NCBI RefSeq assembly: GCF_037392515.1
Contig: NC_090295.1
Span: 31,164,501-31,228,500, forward strand
DNA from: Haliotis asinina
Taxonomy: Eukaryota; Mollusca; Gastropoda; Lepetellida; Haliotidae
Direction: 5' to 3'
Length of the DNA stretch: 64,000 bases
Under the pieces are notes generated by a model. That model had not been told where the DNA came from and did not search any database. It saw only the letters and a list, made by a program, of their open reading frames with translations. Positions 38,501 through 44,734 of this stretch are shown piece after piece. Position numbers and translations under genes: made by a program. Position 1 is the stretch's first letter. Each line of letters begins with the position of its first letter.

Positions 38501-41500
38501 ATGCCTGACATATCTACATGTAAATCTGGTTATTATTCATATGAAAGAACTGACTTACTGTTACAGTAAATCAATGTTTGTATGGTTAGTGAAAGGATTT
38601 ACGTAAACTTACTGAAAAGTAATCTCATTCCATATACCTGTTATAGCTGTAACATTTGTTGTGAGCCTGTGTTAAAGTATCACTTTAGCCTTAGATCACT
38701 TTGTGTAACTTGGCACTGACTGTCATTCTTCCTAGTATAGGTCCATCTCTTATTCTCACAGTAGTTCTTGGTAGTTTTTTACATCACCAACCGGTAACCA
38801 GGAAGTGATCCAATTCTGCCAATGATCACAATCTTGCAGTGTTACGGATATCAGTGGGTTTTTACCAACTTGGACATGTCATAACTTCTTCCCGCCCTTT
38901 CTGACAGGATTGCTCTTGCATACACTTCATACCATTACTTCCTTGTTATCCTGCAAGAAAGAGAGAAGCCTCATTTTGTTAATGGCGGATGGTATTGTTT
39001 CACACCTGACTCAAGAGTAGTAAGCCACCTGATGGATCAAGCAGCTGATACGTGCATATCTTAGAGGATAAGACCCTGCATTTAAAACAAGCATTCATAC
39101 AATAAGAGTTGTTTGTATTATTTTTTCAGCCAATATCCGTAAGTACCATGAGAATGGATAATGCCTTCGCACCAAAAGCAATTCTGAAGATATATGCGTA
39201 CTGTGGGTCAATCCTTACCCACACAAGTAATTCTTCTATAGTTTATTTCTATGAATTGTGACATTAGCCGTGACTACTCTTATGATTTTAGCCAAAACCA
39301 GTCTTTCTGTTGTTTCCTTAATTGTCACAAGTTTTGATGGAGACTTGCTCCCAGAGTTCAGTAAGGGATCAGCTACACATATTGTGTCTTCTAAAGGAAA
39401 GGTAAGTCAGTGCTTCAACAGTTCATGAGTGAGTATTGCTTTATACTACTCTTGGCAATATTCCAGCAATAGCACAGCTGGGAACACCAGATGTTGGTGT
39501 CACACATTGTACCCATTTTGGACATGGAACTGTAACCTAAGAAGATGTGACCTGGGAGCACCTTAAGGACATGGTTTAACCAGAGCCCCAAACATGTAAA
39601 ATATGCATTTCATAATCTTTCGTTGTTTGGTTTCTTAAAAAAAAACAAAACCTTTTTTGAGTTTGAACAGTGAGTGCTATTAATCACCACAGATGAATAA
39701 AATACTGAGGATGTCATCATAACCTGGCCCCAATTTCCCAAAACAAACTTGAGTTTTTACTCAAATTTCAAACTGAGTTTGACAGATTGAAACATCTGAA
39801 TTTTTAACTCAAATGTATTTTTGAAACGCAAAAGCCAATACAAACTTAAAAGTCACATGCAACATAAAACACAACTTTGCAGATTCTGATACCTTTCGGT
39901 ATGCACTTACCAAAACAAATCATCAAAAATGCCAATTCAACATATAAAGTTGAAAAAAAACTGTGAAATTTGAGTTCAAACGATCCACTACTTTTCCCCC
40001 AGTGCTGGGGGAAAAACTGGTTTCAACAGCTATGCTGCGCTGCACTCATAACACATACGCAGTGAATAGGTTCGCTGAGCTTAAAACAGTATGCCTGCCC
40101 AGAGTATGAGGTCGTGAGCAGTAGTCTAATCTTAGTGGTGTACACAAACATGTAAGTAATCTACTCATTACATAAACACAAACATGTTGATTCTGATAAT
40201 CAGACCCTGTCACAAAGAAACCTTAATGTCTGGTTTATCGACACCAATATGTCTGCTTGCCTGTCTGCTGATGACAGTATGCCATGTGCAACTTCAATCA
40301 TTGACCACATGCAATTTGAAACGTTGTGTGTCAAAGAATTAAAAGAAGATTTATCCATAAAAGATGTTGGTGGTATGTAACAACTTCTAAATACATGAAC
40401 CACTAACAGACATCAAACTCAAATTGCCAACTATACTTAAGTTTTAAAATAGATATTAGTTCATTCTTGGGAATGCATTTCCCTGTGTTTTCTCAAATTT
40501 GAGTGTAAGCTCAAATTGAGGTTCTTGAGAGGCATTTAGAAGTTGGTATTCTAATATACGACAGAATGGCATGTGTCAACTTCTTTATTGTTTTCACAAT
40601 GTTTCTGGGCTATTCCTAACCCCATCGTCAGGTGGATGCTAACTAACAGTTAAACAGGATATATATACTAGTAATGTACATGAAGCCAGAGAGGTGATTT
40701 AAGCATGTATATACAATTGAAACATAGCAGATGAAAAAGAGGATTAAAATATACAAAAGCTGGTATGGTGTTGTTACAATGGATTAATCAGGAGAAGCCA
40801 ATGTATTGATAGGTGTACAATGGTGAGGAGATGATAGACTAACAATTACAAAAGCTAAGATACTAAGGGCGGGATGATGCTGTAACAGTGAATAGCAGAT
40901 GATTGGTGAAGCCTCGTGTCTAACTGATTTTCCAGGCATTGGGTAGGTAAACCCCTAGAATTAACATTCCCTACCAAGGTCATATTAGCCATCACATCAG
41001 CTGACTGCTCAAGAAAACTGCCGGTATAGATGTGACCTTCAAGTCTGACAAAACACTCAAGACCATTCTGAAGGCCAATGGCAGATGTACACCAACCAAG
41101 ACCACTCACAAGCCCAGGAGCTGCATCTACAAGCTTATGTGTGACTGAGGCAGTAGCTATGTAGGAGAGACATCTCGCCCAATAGACATCAGGCTGAAAG
41201 AGCACAGAACCTCAGTAGAAAAATCAGATCTTAAGTCAGCCCTTTCTGAAATTTTGTCAACAATCCATCACACTCCATTGACTGGCAAGCAACTACAATC
41301 ATAGCGTTGAATGTCCATGATTGGCGAGGACGCAAACTCTCAGAAGCCATCAACATCAAGAGATTAACCCCACAGATGAACAGAGACCAGGGGGTTTACC
41401 TACCCAATGCCTGGGAAATCAGTTAGACACGAGGCTTCACCAATCATCTGCTATCCGCCATTACAGCATCATCCCACTCTTAGTATCTTAGCTTTTGTAC

Positions 41501-42237
41501 ATTGTTAGACTATCATCCTCCCACCATTGTACACCTATCAATACATTGGCTTCTCCTGATTAATCCATTGTAACAACACCGTACCAGCTTTTGTATATTT
41601 TAATCCTCTTTTTCATCTGCTATGTTTCAATTGTATATACATGCTTAAATCACCTCTCTGGCTTCATGTACATTTCTAGTATATATATCCTGTTTAACTG
41701 TTAGTTAGCATCCACCTGACAATGGGGCTAGGAATAGCCCAGAAACGTTGTGAAAACAATAAAAAAGTAGTTGACATCCATAACATTTTTTCGTATATAA
41801 GCTCTAACTGATGTCAAAACTCAGACTTAAGTTTGTTTCGTAAAATTTGCTGCCTGAACTATACTAGTTGGATTTCAGGCTTTGTCTTTTGAAACATCTT
41901 ACTTTCTGACATACACAGATTTTCTAGCAGTTGCTTAAAACAAAATTTTCTGAGGAAGAACTACCCATGTATCACCGCTAATAAATGCAGTGTTACTGAG
42001 GCACCATACTCACTCACTCACTCACTCACTCACTCACTCACTCACTCACTCACTCACTCACTCACTCACTCACTCACTTACTCACTCACTCACTCGAGTC
42101 TATTTATTAATATCTCACTATTATTTCATTTCAAGATTGGAACAGTAAATAGCAAGGCCAAGGTTGTGACCCCTGAGTGGCTGTGGCAGTCGATCAAGAA
42201 GAAACGGCTGGCATCAACTGATGTGTACAGACCCTGA
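5027..42237 (+). CDS. LIG3: DNA ligase III, 20 coding exons
   Basis: ATP-dependent DNA ligase III, sealing nicks in single-strand-break and base-excision repair in the nucleus (XRCC1 partner through BRCT) and in mitochondria. Coding exons: 5027-5528, 12390-12512, 13797-13976, 14492-14598, 15313-15357, 16804-16890, 21400-21479, 22537-22614, 22885-23047, 23566-23721, 27824-27955, 28637-28716, 31793-31880, 32177-32254, 33094-33217, 33730-34094, 34346-34540, 37731-37960, 39332-39401, 42136-42237. All introns are GT-AG and every phase joins without a frame break, giving about 994 residues (human precursor about 1009). Order: leader 1-72; PARP-type zinc finger about 78-165 (C90, C93, H124, C127); DNA-binding domain about 225-445; adenylation domain with catalytic K478 in KYDGER; OB fold ending in [11 protein letters not shown] finger 866-885; BRCT about 905-994. 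The exon 3 start is the least certain boundary. The order of the others follows vertebrate LIG3 closely. Confidence 0.95.
5243..5245 (+). other. LIG3: Internal start codon for nuclear LIG3
   Basis: Met73, in frame with ATG 5027. It has A at -3 (favourable context), while the upstream ATG has T at -3 (weak). Leaky scanning would give a 922-residue nuclear form. One out-of-frame ATG at 5101 opens only a short frame. Human LIG3 makes its two forms by the same alternative initiation (established knowledge). Confidence 0.7.
6042..6262 (+). repeat. Dispersed repeat family A copy
   Basis: Begins acccatgaaggtctcagg and includes aaaaggcgactatgcttg, ggcgactaacaggatcgggt and gttgttgatcactgga. Near-identical wording recurs at 12885, 21885, 28315 (minus), 37427, 38137, 46632 and 53987 (minus). 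I associate this SINE-like family with abalone genomes. Confidence 0.7.
7180..7850 (+). repeat. Three-unit tandem repeat, about 190 bp period
   Basis: Blocks reading cttctccacaaaaa, ttcttgggact, ctcatattttg and ttgaatttctc recur with roughly 190-bp spacing at about 7190, 7375, 7565 and 7770. The copies are diverged. No protein match. Confidence 0.55.
9353..12330 (+). repeat. Satellite array with palindromic cap motif
   Basis: Units of about 165-200 bp share gagcagaactcaaaaacc, atatttttctgcaaaacttg, gtggtgccttttgct and ggtttccatggaaac. Leader-type units carry tttatcccc, a near-palindrome ccggcatgtaatgcgggg and runs of ccgt (about 9353, 10517, 10693). The same family appears reverse-complemented at 59690-60660 and 62290-64000. 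It resembles non-autonomous elements with internal tandem repeats ('pearl' or Helitron-like types); the class is uncertain. Confidence 0.75.
12390..12512 (+). CDS. LIG3: LIG3 exon 2: basic linker
   Basis: Residues 168-208, a Lys-, Ser- and Ala-rich linker between the zinc finger and the DNA-binding domain ([16 protein letters not shown]). The acceptor is tttctgtttcag and the donor is GTGAGT. The phase matches exon 1 (split Asp codon). Confidence 0.85.
12630..13240 (+). repeat. Dispersed repeat interrupted by a family A copy
   Basis: Flanks such as gatacaaaatatgcacgata and gtacctactcacgatgttga resemble 50870-51400 (gtacgatacagttag, gtacgtattcatgatgttga). A family A repeat occupies 12885-13150, as if it had inserted into the older repeat. 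Confidence 0.45.
12885..13150 (+). repeat. Dispersed repeat family A copy
   Basis: Full-length-looking copy from gacccatgaaggtctg to gagtgcagcgtagaactc, ending in cactcacttg. It lies in LIG3 intron 2. Confidence 0.7.
13797..13976 (+). CDS. LIG3: LIG3 exon 3: start of DNA-binding domain
   Basis: Residues 209-268. [14 protein letters not shown] and [13 protein letters not shown] match the first helices of the ligase III DNA-binding domain. The donor GGCA|gtaagt is clear. The acceptor at 13796 (gcatagttacag) is chosen because it keeps phase with exon 2. The frame is open upstream to 13619, so the exon could start earlier, for example at 13761 or 13767. Confidence 0.75.
14150..14310 (+). repeat. 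tRNA-derived SINE (family B)
   Basis: gaggtagtctggtggttaaa resembles box A and ggttcaattccccac resembles box B. The tail is tgatggaatattgc, then aagcaagcaagca. It lies in LIG3 intron 3. Confidence 0.65.
14492..14598 (+). CDS. LIG3: LIG3 exon 4: DNA-binding domain
   Basis: Residues 269-304, including [20 protein letters not shown] and KQLVKLFSQ, very close to vertebrate LIG3. Acceptor gttatttccag, donor gttggt. Confidence 0.93.
15313..15357 (+). CDS. LIG3: LIG3 exon 5: DNA-binding domain microexon
   Basis: A 45-base exon, residues 305-319, [15 protein letters not shown], phase 0 on both sides. Acceptor tttttttctgcag, donor GTATGT. The pseudogene at 60826-60870 keeps the same length. Confidence 0.92.
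15394..16189 (+). mobile_element. TTAA-flanked MITE, about 0.8 kb
   Basis: Ends are TTAA-aggtcacatgcaac and gttgcatgtgacct-TTAA, a perfect 14-bp terminal inverted repeat flanked by TTAA on both sides. TTAA target duplication is the hallmark of piggyBac-type transposition. No transposase frame is present, so it is non-autonomous. Relatives lie at 39846 (5' part) and 54627-58781. Confidence 0.75.
16804..16890 (+). CDS. LIG3: LIG3 exon 6: DNA-binding domain
   Basis: Residues 320-348. [15 protein letters not shown] matches vertebrate LIG3. It is an 87-base, phase 0 exon with acceptor tgtctccacag and donor GTGAGT. Confidence 0.93.
16891..21399 (+). other. LIG3 intron 6
   Basis: A 4.5 kb intron. 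Bases 16891-17940 show no recognisable content beyond short open frames. Bases 17950-20830 hold a decayed DIRS-like retroelement. Nothing is assignable in 20830-21399. Confidence 0.6.
17950..20830 (+). mobile_element. Decayed DIRS-like retroelement, copy 1
   Basis: Around 19000-19460 broken frames read like a DIRS tyrosine recombinase: [20 protein letters not shown], then [20 protein letters not shown] with the recombinase-type Arg. The 3' part (20600-20830) matches the right inverted repeat of the second copy (31535-31680), with aacttcagggcatttcaagt. I could not find a left inverted repeat, so the left limit is approximate and the copy is probably 5'-truncated. Confidence 0.6.
21400..21479 (+). 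CDS. LIG3: LIG3 exon 7: DNA-binding domain
   Basis: Residues 349-375, [20 protein letters not shown]. It is 80 bases long, so it shifts phase. Acceptor tgtgttgcag, donor gtaatt. No clear counterpart exists in the partial copy downstream. Confidence 0.92.
21653..21830 (+). repeat. Dispersed repeat shared with 51846-52080
   Basis: agattatggttatttt, tattaaacaatgaaa, tttggttcttgtt and atatcatataccaaac recur in diverged form at 51846-52080. Unclassified interspersed repeat. Confidence 0.4.
21885..22105 (+). repeat. Dispersed repeat family A copy
   Basis: Runs from aatcacccatgaagatcag through ggccgctaacaagattgggt to catatagctggaatattg. It is in LIG3 intron 7. Confidence 0.65.
22537..22614 (+). 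CDS. LIG3: LIG3 exon 8: DNA-binding domain
   Basis: Residues 375-401, [20 protein letters not shown]. Acceptor cttgtttgtttcag, donor gtaggt. The split codons at both ends join correctly with exons 7 and 9. Confidence 0.93.
22885..23047 (+). CDS. LIG3: LIG3 exon 9: DNA-binding to adenylation hinge
   Basis: Residues 401-455. [20 protein letters not shown] is followed by [14 protein letters not shown], the hinge into the adenylation domain. The donor is gtcagt. In the partial copy the last 45 bases of this exon are ruined by a stop codon. Confidence 0.94.
23278..23352 (+). repeat. Pentanucleotide microsatellite (CACTT)n
   Basis: About 15 uninterrupted cactt units within LIG3 intron 9. Confidence 0.97.
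23566..23721 (+). CDS. LIG3: LIG3 exon 10: adenylation motif I
   Basis: Residues 456-507. It carries the catalytic lysine (K478) in [13 protein letters not shown], then [15 protein letters not shown] is attached to this lysine in all ATP-dependent DNA ligases. The exon is 156 bases and phase 0. Confidence 0.96.
25691..25850 (+). repeat. tRNA-like SINE head (valine-type)
   Basis: gtgggtg, then tagctcagtcgg (box A), an anticodon arm tcggg-ctaacaa-tccga (anticodon AAC) and ggttcgcgtcc (box B) form a tRNA-like body at 25691-25765. The T stem and acceptor stem pair poorly, so this is a SINE head or pseudo-tRNA rather than a working tRNA. The tail from 25766 has no internal structure that I recognise. 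Confidence 0.6.
26285..26490 (-). repeat. Repeat shared with 36180-36410
   Basis: taaccaattaaagttggc, accatgcaggggct, gatttcccccaaatctgag and gcactgcgaacgaac recur in diverged form in the interior of the foldback element near 36180-36410. It abuts the gag relic, so it could be part of that retroelement's terminal repeat. Confidence 0.45.
26490..27450 (-). pseudogene. Retrotransposon gag relic with degenerate zinc knuckle
   Basis: On the minus strand, broken frames give [31 protein letters not shown] and a Gly/Ser/Arg-rich stretch ([20 protein letters not shown]). These are followed by a decayed CCHC-like knuckle ([13 protein letters not shown]) and a protease-like NAILDSECS. The order suggests the gag-protease part of an LTR retrotransposon. 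Frameshifts and stops show that it is dead. The family is inferred, not certain. Confidence 0.45.
27824..27955 (+). CDS. LIG3: LIG3 exon 11: adenylation domain
   Basis: Residues 508-551. [20 protein letters not shown] and [20 protein letters not shown] carry the conserved D-E and [12 protein letters not shown] motifs. Acceptor cccactttgcag, donor gtaaca. Confidence 0.95.
28315..28590 (-). repeat. Dispersed repeat family A copy, inverted
   Basis: The minus-strand copy starts on plus with gagtgagttagttttacgcc and ends ctattctaccccgggacctt. It is one of the best-preserved copies, in LIG3 intron 11. Confidence 0.75.
28637..28716 (+). CDS. LIG3: LIG3 exon 12: adenylation motif III region
   Basis: Residues 552-578, [20 protein letters not shown] then GENLMD. 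Acceptor tctttgtttcag, donor gtgggc. The final AG joins exon 13 to make Arg. Confidence 0.95.
28795..31690 (+). mobile_element. DIRS-like retroelement, copy 2, with inverted ends
   Basis: Inverted repeats of about 140 bp bound it (28795-28935 and 31535-31680). Inside, in order and with frameshifts: a reverse transcriptase/RNase H tail ([41 protein letters not shown] followed by DALPRPL) and a tyrosine-recombinase core ([24 protein letters not shown]). RT, RNase H and a tyrosine recombinase with inverted ends define DIRS elements. Stops and frameshifts show that it is inactive. It lies in LIG3 intron 12. Confidence 0.72.
31793..31880 (+). CDS. LIG3: LIG3 exon 13: adenylation domain
   Basis: Residues 578-607. 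[20 protein letters not shown] is followed by MFSEYEHIM, matching the vertebrate [10 protein letters not shown] motif. The acceptor is a weak gttccag and the donor gtaaga. The exon is easily missed because it sits just after the DIRS element. Confidence 0.92.
31893..32046 (+). repeat. Imperfect trinucleotide tracts
   Basis: An imperfect gta/gca/gtt-type triplet run at 31893-31985 is followed by (cat)n at 32019-32044, between LIG3 exons 13 and 14. Confidence 0.85.
32177..32254 (+). CDS. LIG3: LIG3 exon 14: motif IV
   Basis: Residues 608-633, [13 protein letters not shown] then [20 protein letters not shown] is nucleotidyltransferase motif IV. Acceptor ctgtttgcag, donor gtgaga. Confidence 0.94.
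32688..32820 (+). repeat. tRNA-derived SINE (family B)
   Basis: gggtagcctagtggttcaaa (box A-like), then gtgttccccgctgtgatatt and a tail aacccagctcactcac. Box B is eroded. Confidence 0.6.
33094..33217 (+). CDS. LIG3: LIG3 exon 15: motif V and start of OB fold
   Basis: Residues 634-674. [18 protein letters not shown] carries motif V, then [19 protein letters not shown]. Donor GTATGT; the split Gly codon is completed by exon 16. Confidence 0.95.
33420..33729 (+). repeat. Polypyrimidine (C/T) tract up to the exon 16 acceptor
   Basis: About 270 bases are almost wholly C and T (tccct, ctctc and cttcc blocks). The tract runs nearly to the splice acceptor at 33729. It creates long spurious open frames on both strands. 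Confidence 0.9.
33730..34094 (+). CDS. LIG3: LIG3 exon 16: OB-fold domain
   Basis: Residues 675-796, the largest exon after exon 1. [42 protein letters not shown], and [20 protein letters not shown] (motif VI) follow in order. Acceptor cttcttccaccag, donor gtagtg. Confidence 0.96.
34346..34540 (+). CDS. LIG3: LIG3 exon 17: C-terminal linker
   Basis: Residues 797-861. [12 protein letters not shown] ends the catalytic region. A Gly/Ser/Asn/Asp-rich, low-complexity linker follows, then [19 protein letters not shown]. The second half has a counterpart at 52926-53030 in the partial copy. Confidence 0.92.
34561..35731 (+). mobile_element. Tc1/mariner element, defective
   Basis: Perfect 19-bp terminal inverted repeats: ttcccagaaattattgaga (34561-34579) and its reverse complement (35713-35731). 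The right flank is TA as expected for the target duplication; the left flank is TG, probably mutated. The element is 1.17 kb, in LIG3 intron 17 immediately after the exon 17 donor, in the same orientation as the gene. Confidence 0.85.
34740..35613 (+). pseudogene. Tc1-type (DD34E) transposase, broken
   Basis: The N-terminal frame (34740-35159) holds the two helix-turn-helix regions with a GRPRK hinge ([24 protein letters not shown]). It stops soon after LMQDDKRY. The C-terminal part continues in the +1 frame (about 35113-35613) with [38 protein letters not shown]. Exactly 34 residues lie between the catalytic Asp (QHD) and Glu (PIE), so the type is DD34E. The segment that should carry the first catalytic Asp is missing, consistent with an internal deletion that also broke the frame. 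Confidence 0.85.
36035..36525. mobile_element. Foldback/MITE-like element with imperfect inverted ends
   Basis: The left arm (36035-36123: caataatctccagggtat, gttccaataaatttcag, ttattacctcccttggctgg) is the imperfect reverse complement of the right arm (36412-36525: ccagcaaagggaggtaataa, agatttattggaac). The interior (36180-36410) is related to 26285-26490. No transposase frame. Confidence 0.6.
37014..37242. repeat. Long hairpin with tRNA box-B sequences in both arms
   Basis: gggatttcactttcttagta opens and ctaagaaagtgaaatccc closes a 229-bp near-palindrome. Each arm carries gggttcgaatcccgg or its complement, a canonical box B. Two head-to-head tRNA-like SINE pieces or a foldback element would explain it. 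It can form a large cruciform or hairpin RNA inside LIG3 intron 17. Confidence 0.8.
37427..37690 (+). repeat. Dispersed repeat family A copy
   Basis: Runs from ctgacctgtgaaggtccggg to gctgagtgcagcgtaaaact and ends in cactcactca, just before LIG3 exon 18. Confidence 0.75.
37731..37960 (+). CDS. LIG3: LIG3 exon 18: PBZ zinc finger and start of BRCT
   Basis: Residues 862-938. [20 protein letters not shown] plus FCH fits the PAR-binding zinc finger pattern C-x-Y-G-x2-C-Y...P-x-H-x5-H (C866, C872, H879, H885). A Ser/Pro linker follows, then [20 protein letters not shown], the first strand and helix of BRCT. The donor is taken at GC|gtatct so that it joins exon 19 as IIAFDGD, matching human VAFDGD. 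Vertebrate LIG3 lacks a PBZ as far as I recall. Confidence 0.88.
38137..38350 (+). repeat. Dispersed repeat family A copy, eroded
   Basis: Shows gattaacaggatcgggtggt, gttgatcactggattgtctg and gccatatagctggaata with internal gaps. In LIG3 intron 18. Confidence 0.6.
39332..39401 (+). CDS. LIG3: LIG3 exon 19: BRCT middle
   Basis: Residues 938-961, [20 protein letters not shown] then KGK, aligning with human [20 protein letters not shown]. The acceptor attgtcacaag is weak; donor gtaagt. Confidence 0.9.
39427..39600 (-). repeat. tRNA-derived SINE (family B), inverted
   Basis: Plus strand: ctcttggcaatattccagc, cacattgtacccattttgg, then a decayed box region. In LIG3 intron 19. Confidence 0.5.
39846..40335 (+). 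mobile_element. TTAA MITE, 5' part only
   Basis: Starts TTAA-aagtcacatgcaac and follows the 15394 element through cttgcctgtctgctgatgac to about 40335, then diverges. The 3' terminal repeat is absent. Confidence 0.65.
40573..41776 (+). mobile_element. Penelope-like element remnant with inverted pLTRs
   Basis: Inverted arms of about 380 bp (40573-40954 and 41391-41776) flank a segment that reads, with a stop, as a GIY-YIG endonuclease: SCIYKLMCD, stop, [19 protein letters not shown] (about 41110-41210). Penelope-like retroelements carry a C-terminal GIY-YIG nuclease and partial LTRs that may be inverted. The reverse transcriptase is missing, so this is a 5'-truncated dead copy in LIG3 intron 19. 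Confidence 0.72.
40601..40632 (-). ncRNA. Hammerhead-ribozyme-like core in pLTR
   Basis: On the minus strand CTGACGA is followed by a TGGG...CCCA stem and then GAAAC, the conserved CUGANGA - stem II - GAAA layout. Stem III is only partly formed (ATTGT-gaaa-ACAAT) and I see no good stem I. Hammerhead motifs are known in Penelope-like pLTRs. The second arm (41715-41746) has CTGACAA, a core change. Confidence 0.45.
42008..42096 (+). repeat. Tetranucleotide microsatellite (CACT)n
   Basis: About 22 cact units with one cactta interruption near 42076, 40 bases before the last LIG3 exon. Confidence 0.97.
42136..42237 (+). CDS. LIG3: LIG3 exon 20: BRCT end and stop
   Basis: Residues 962-994 and [23 protein letters not shown] contains the BRCT Trp motif (P-E-W-L-W), as in human VSPEWIWACIRKRRL. 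Acceptor atttcatttcaag. Confidence 0.93.
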   Translation: MGTVNSKAKVVTPEWLWQSIKKKRLASTDVYRP

Positions 42238-44619
42238 ACATTCACACATTCTTAATCATTTTTTATACACCAAGAACTTAAAAATATATGTGTTGGCTCA
42301 AGCAGGCTGAGTTGACTCATTCAGTGGCTTCTTCACACCAAGATCAAAGTCATGTAAATGTTGACAAAATATTTGGGGAAGTTGAAACAAGTGACTCCTG
42401 GTCAGTAAGATGGTAAGTAACATCTCCACACATGGCGCAAGAATAACCCAGGTTAAGTGATTCCAGATATCTGAATCCAGAGTACATAATTAATTTCTCT
42501 TTGATGTTCAGGGTTTTATTAAGACTTGTCAAAGGCTAAGATTCGGCCTCAAATCTGGAGTATATATTTGATAAACTGCCGAAATGGTAATTCCATAAAG
42601 TATGATTTAGCTCAAGTGATGGCATGGTTCAGGTGACTTAATGCTAAATTTACTTTGTTATTTTGAACACTTTGTTTATATGCTTTTTAGAGATTCCTCA
42701 GGTATCTAATGATATCTAAACATTTTATGCAAATCTCAGTATCAGATATAATAAAGGGTGTGGTTTTTTTCACATTTTACAAGTTGGGCAACTAGTTCTG
42801 AGTTTTATATTAATCTGTGCATGTACAAAATGTATTTACCAAATGAATGGTTTTGAGAATATGAGGATCCCAGTGTCCATTTGGAAACCCCTAAGACTCA
42901 CCAAAATAGAATGAAAAGTTTTTAAGTTTATGGAAAGTGACAAAACGTTCTTACACAATAAGAATTAGGATCCATTACCGATCTGGATCATTTTAATTTG
43001 TTGGTTGTGAGAGAAATTTTGTTTGAAAACTTGTTAAGTTCACTTCGTTTTTTTTAACCCAACCATAAGGCTTTGAATTTTATTGTTTAATATCTGGATG
43101 AACAAATTCTGCAATTCTGCTATTTCACTGTGGTCAATCAGTATTAGATGTGTCATTCTCAAAATGACCAGAACTGTACTCTCAATAAAAGCCTTTTTTA
43201 CTCATATAGGAGAAAAATTATTTGTAAGGAATGATATTCCATCTAATAATTCTCTTCAGATCCGATTCTTTTTAGCCACACTGGTGAGGCACATATGAAC
43301 AGCTGTTTCATGTGATATCCTGATTTTCAGTGACCAAGAGATGTACACAATTTATGAGTAGTGTGAGGTTTGAGAGAAACATCAGATATCTATGTCAGTG
43401 AATAAATGACAGTCAGTCAGGGAGGATTATCATTTTATACAGTGAAGTATTTGCAAACTGATTCTAAGGGTCATTTTACAGAATTTTAGCAGACATGTTT
43501 CACCTTCAATCTAATAATAATAATAATATTGGCTGGCCGGGCGTGTACATCATGGAAGGTTAAGGTTGAGATCAAGAGCTGGGTGCCTTGTATGTCAATT
43601 TATGTATCCCATATATCTTGATGTTCTTCAAAATAGATTTATCATCAGGAATACAAAGAATTACTTTGATTTAGCTGGATTTTGGCTTGGACACAATGGT
43701 GAAGGTTTTCAGGTCAAGGTCATGGGGTATGCCAAAAGGTCAGTATATAAATTCCATATACCCAGCTGTTCGCATAATAAATATACCAGTAGTGCAAATA
43801 CAAAGAATGAATTTAGTGACATATTATGTGTTATCTGTCACGTGACTGCTATCAGACCGGTACAAGTCATAGAAGAACATCTAGAATTTCTTGAAATGTG
43901 ATATGAAGTGATCAGTTTGTTTACATTTTGTAAGAAATAACAATACCCACATTTTTGTCACCATATTCAGCTGCAGTAGAATGTTCCATTATATTACCAC
44001 AGCGATATATAGCCTTTGGATGAAATTTCTCTATAAGGATATCCACCCTGGTCACCATGGTGACAGATTGTTTATTTTTAAAGAAAATTTGACATGAAAA
44101 TTATTTCTAGATCTACTGCAGACTGACTATGTGATTAGTAGAAGTATGTTCAAAATGAAGAATTTTGTTATTTCATTACATTCATGGTATATTTTAGAAT
44201 GTTGTTACAATGGATACTGATGTTTTTTGGAATACATTTTTGTAGCCCCTCGTTTTGTCATAATTATTTCCTTGAGTATGTATAAATTGTACATATTCAT
44301 GTCATAAGGTCCTGGTAGGTTAGTTCTGGGTCCTATCCCTTCCACTGCATGCATTCTTTTTTTGGTGTCCCCATGTCCATATGACTTCATCAGGGGGTAA
44401 AAATGGAGTTCTCGGCCTCATGTCACAAAACACTAAGGTGGTCCGATCATAAGTCACTAAGGTAACCATAGTGCAATGCTAAAGAGTGGGAGATAAGGCT
44501 AACCTTAGAAAAAGTGCCCCTGTGACACACATGTGGGGAGTGCAGTCCATACAGATTTCTGGATGAGGGACAGGTATGCAGTCTTGGTATCTTCGTTGAG
44601 GGCAGATCATCATACCTGT

Positions 44620-44725
44620 TGCTTATGGCATCAATCACTGGGTTGTTTAGTCCAGAGGGGGTTAGTTACAGAACCTTCACCATGTAGCTGAAATATGTTT
44701 GAGTGCAGTGTAAACAACAATCTAA
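44620..44725 (+). repeat. Partial family A repeat
   Basis: ggcatcaatcactgggttgt and gaaatatgtttgagtgcagt correspond to the 3' half of family A, eroded. Confidence 0.45.
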
Positions 44726-44734
44726 CCCTTTGTA

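Noticed and set aside
43566..43901. 111-codon plus-strand frame after LIG3
   Set aside because: No recognisable motif, no splice or repeat context, composition as expected by chance in AT-rich DNA.
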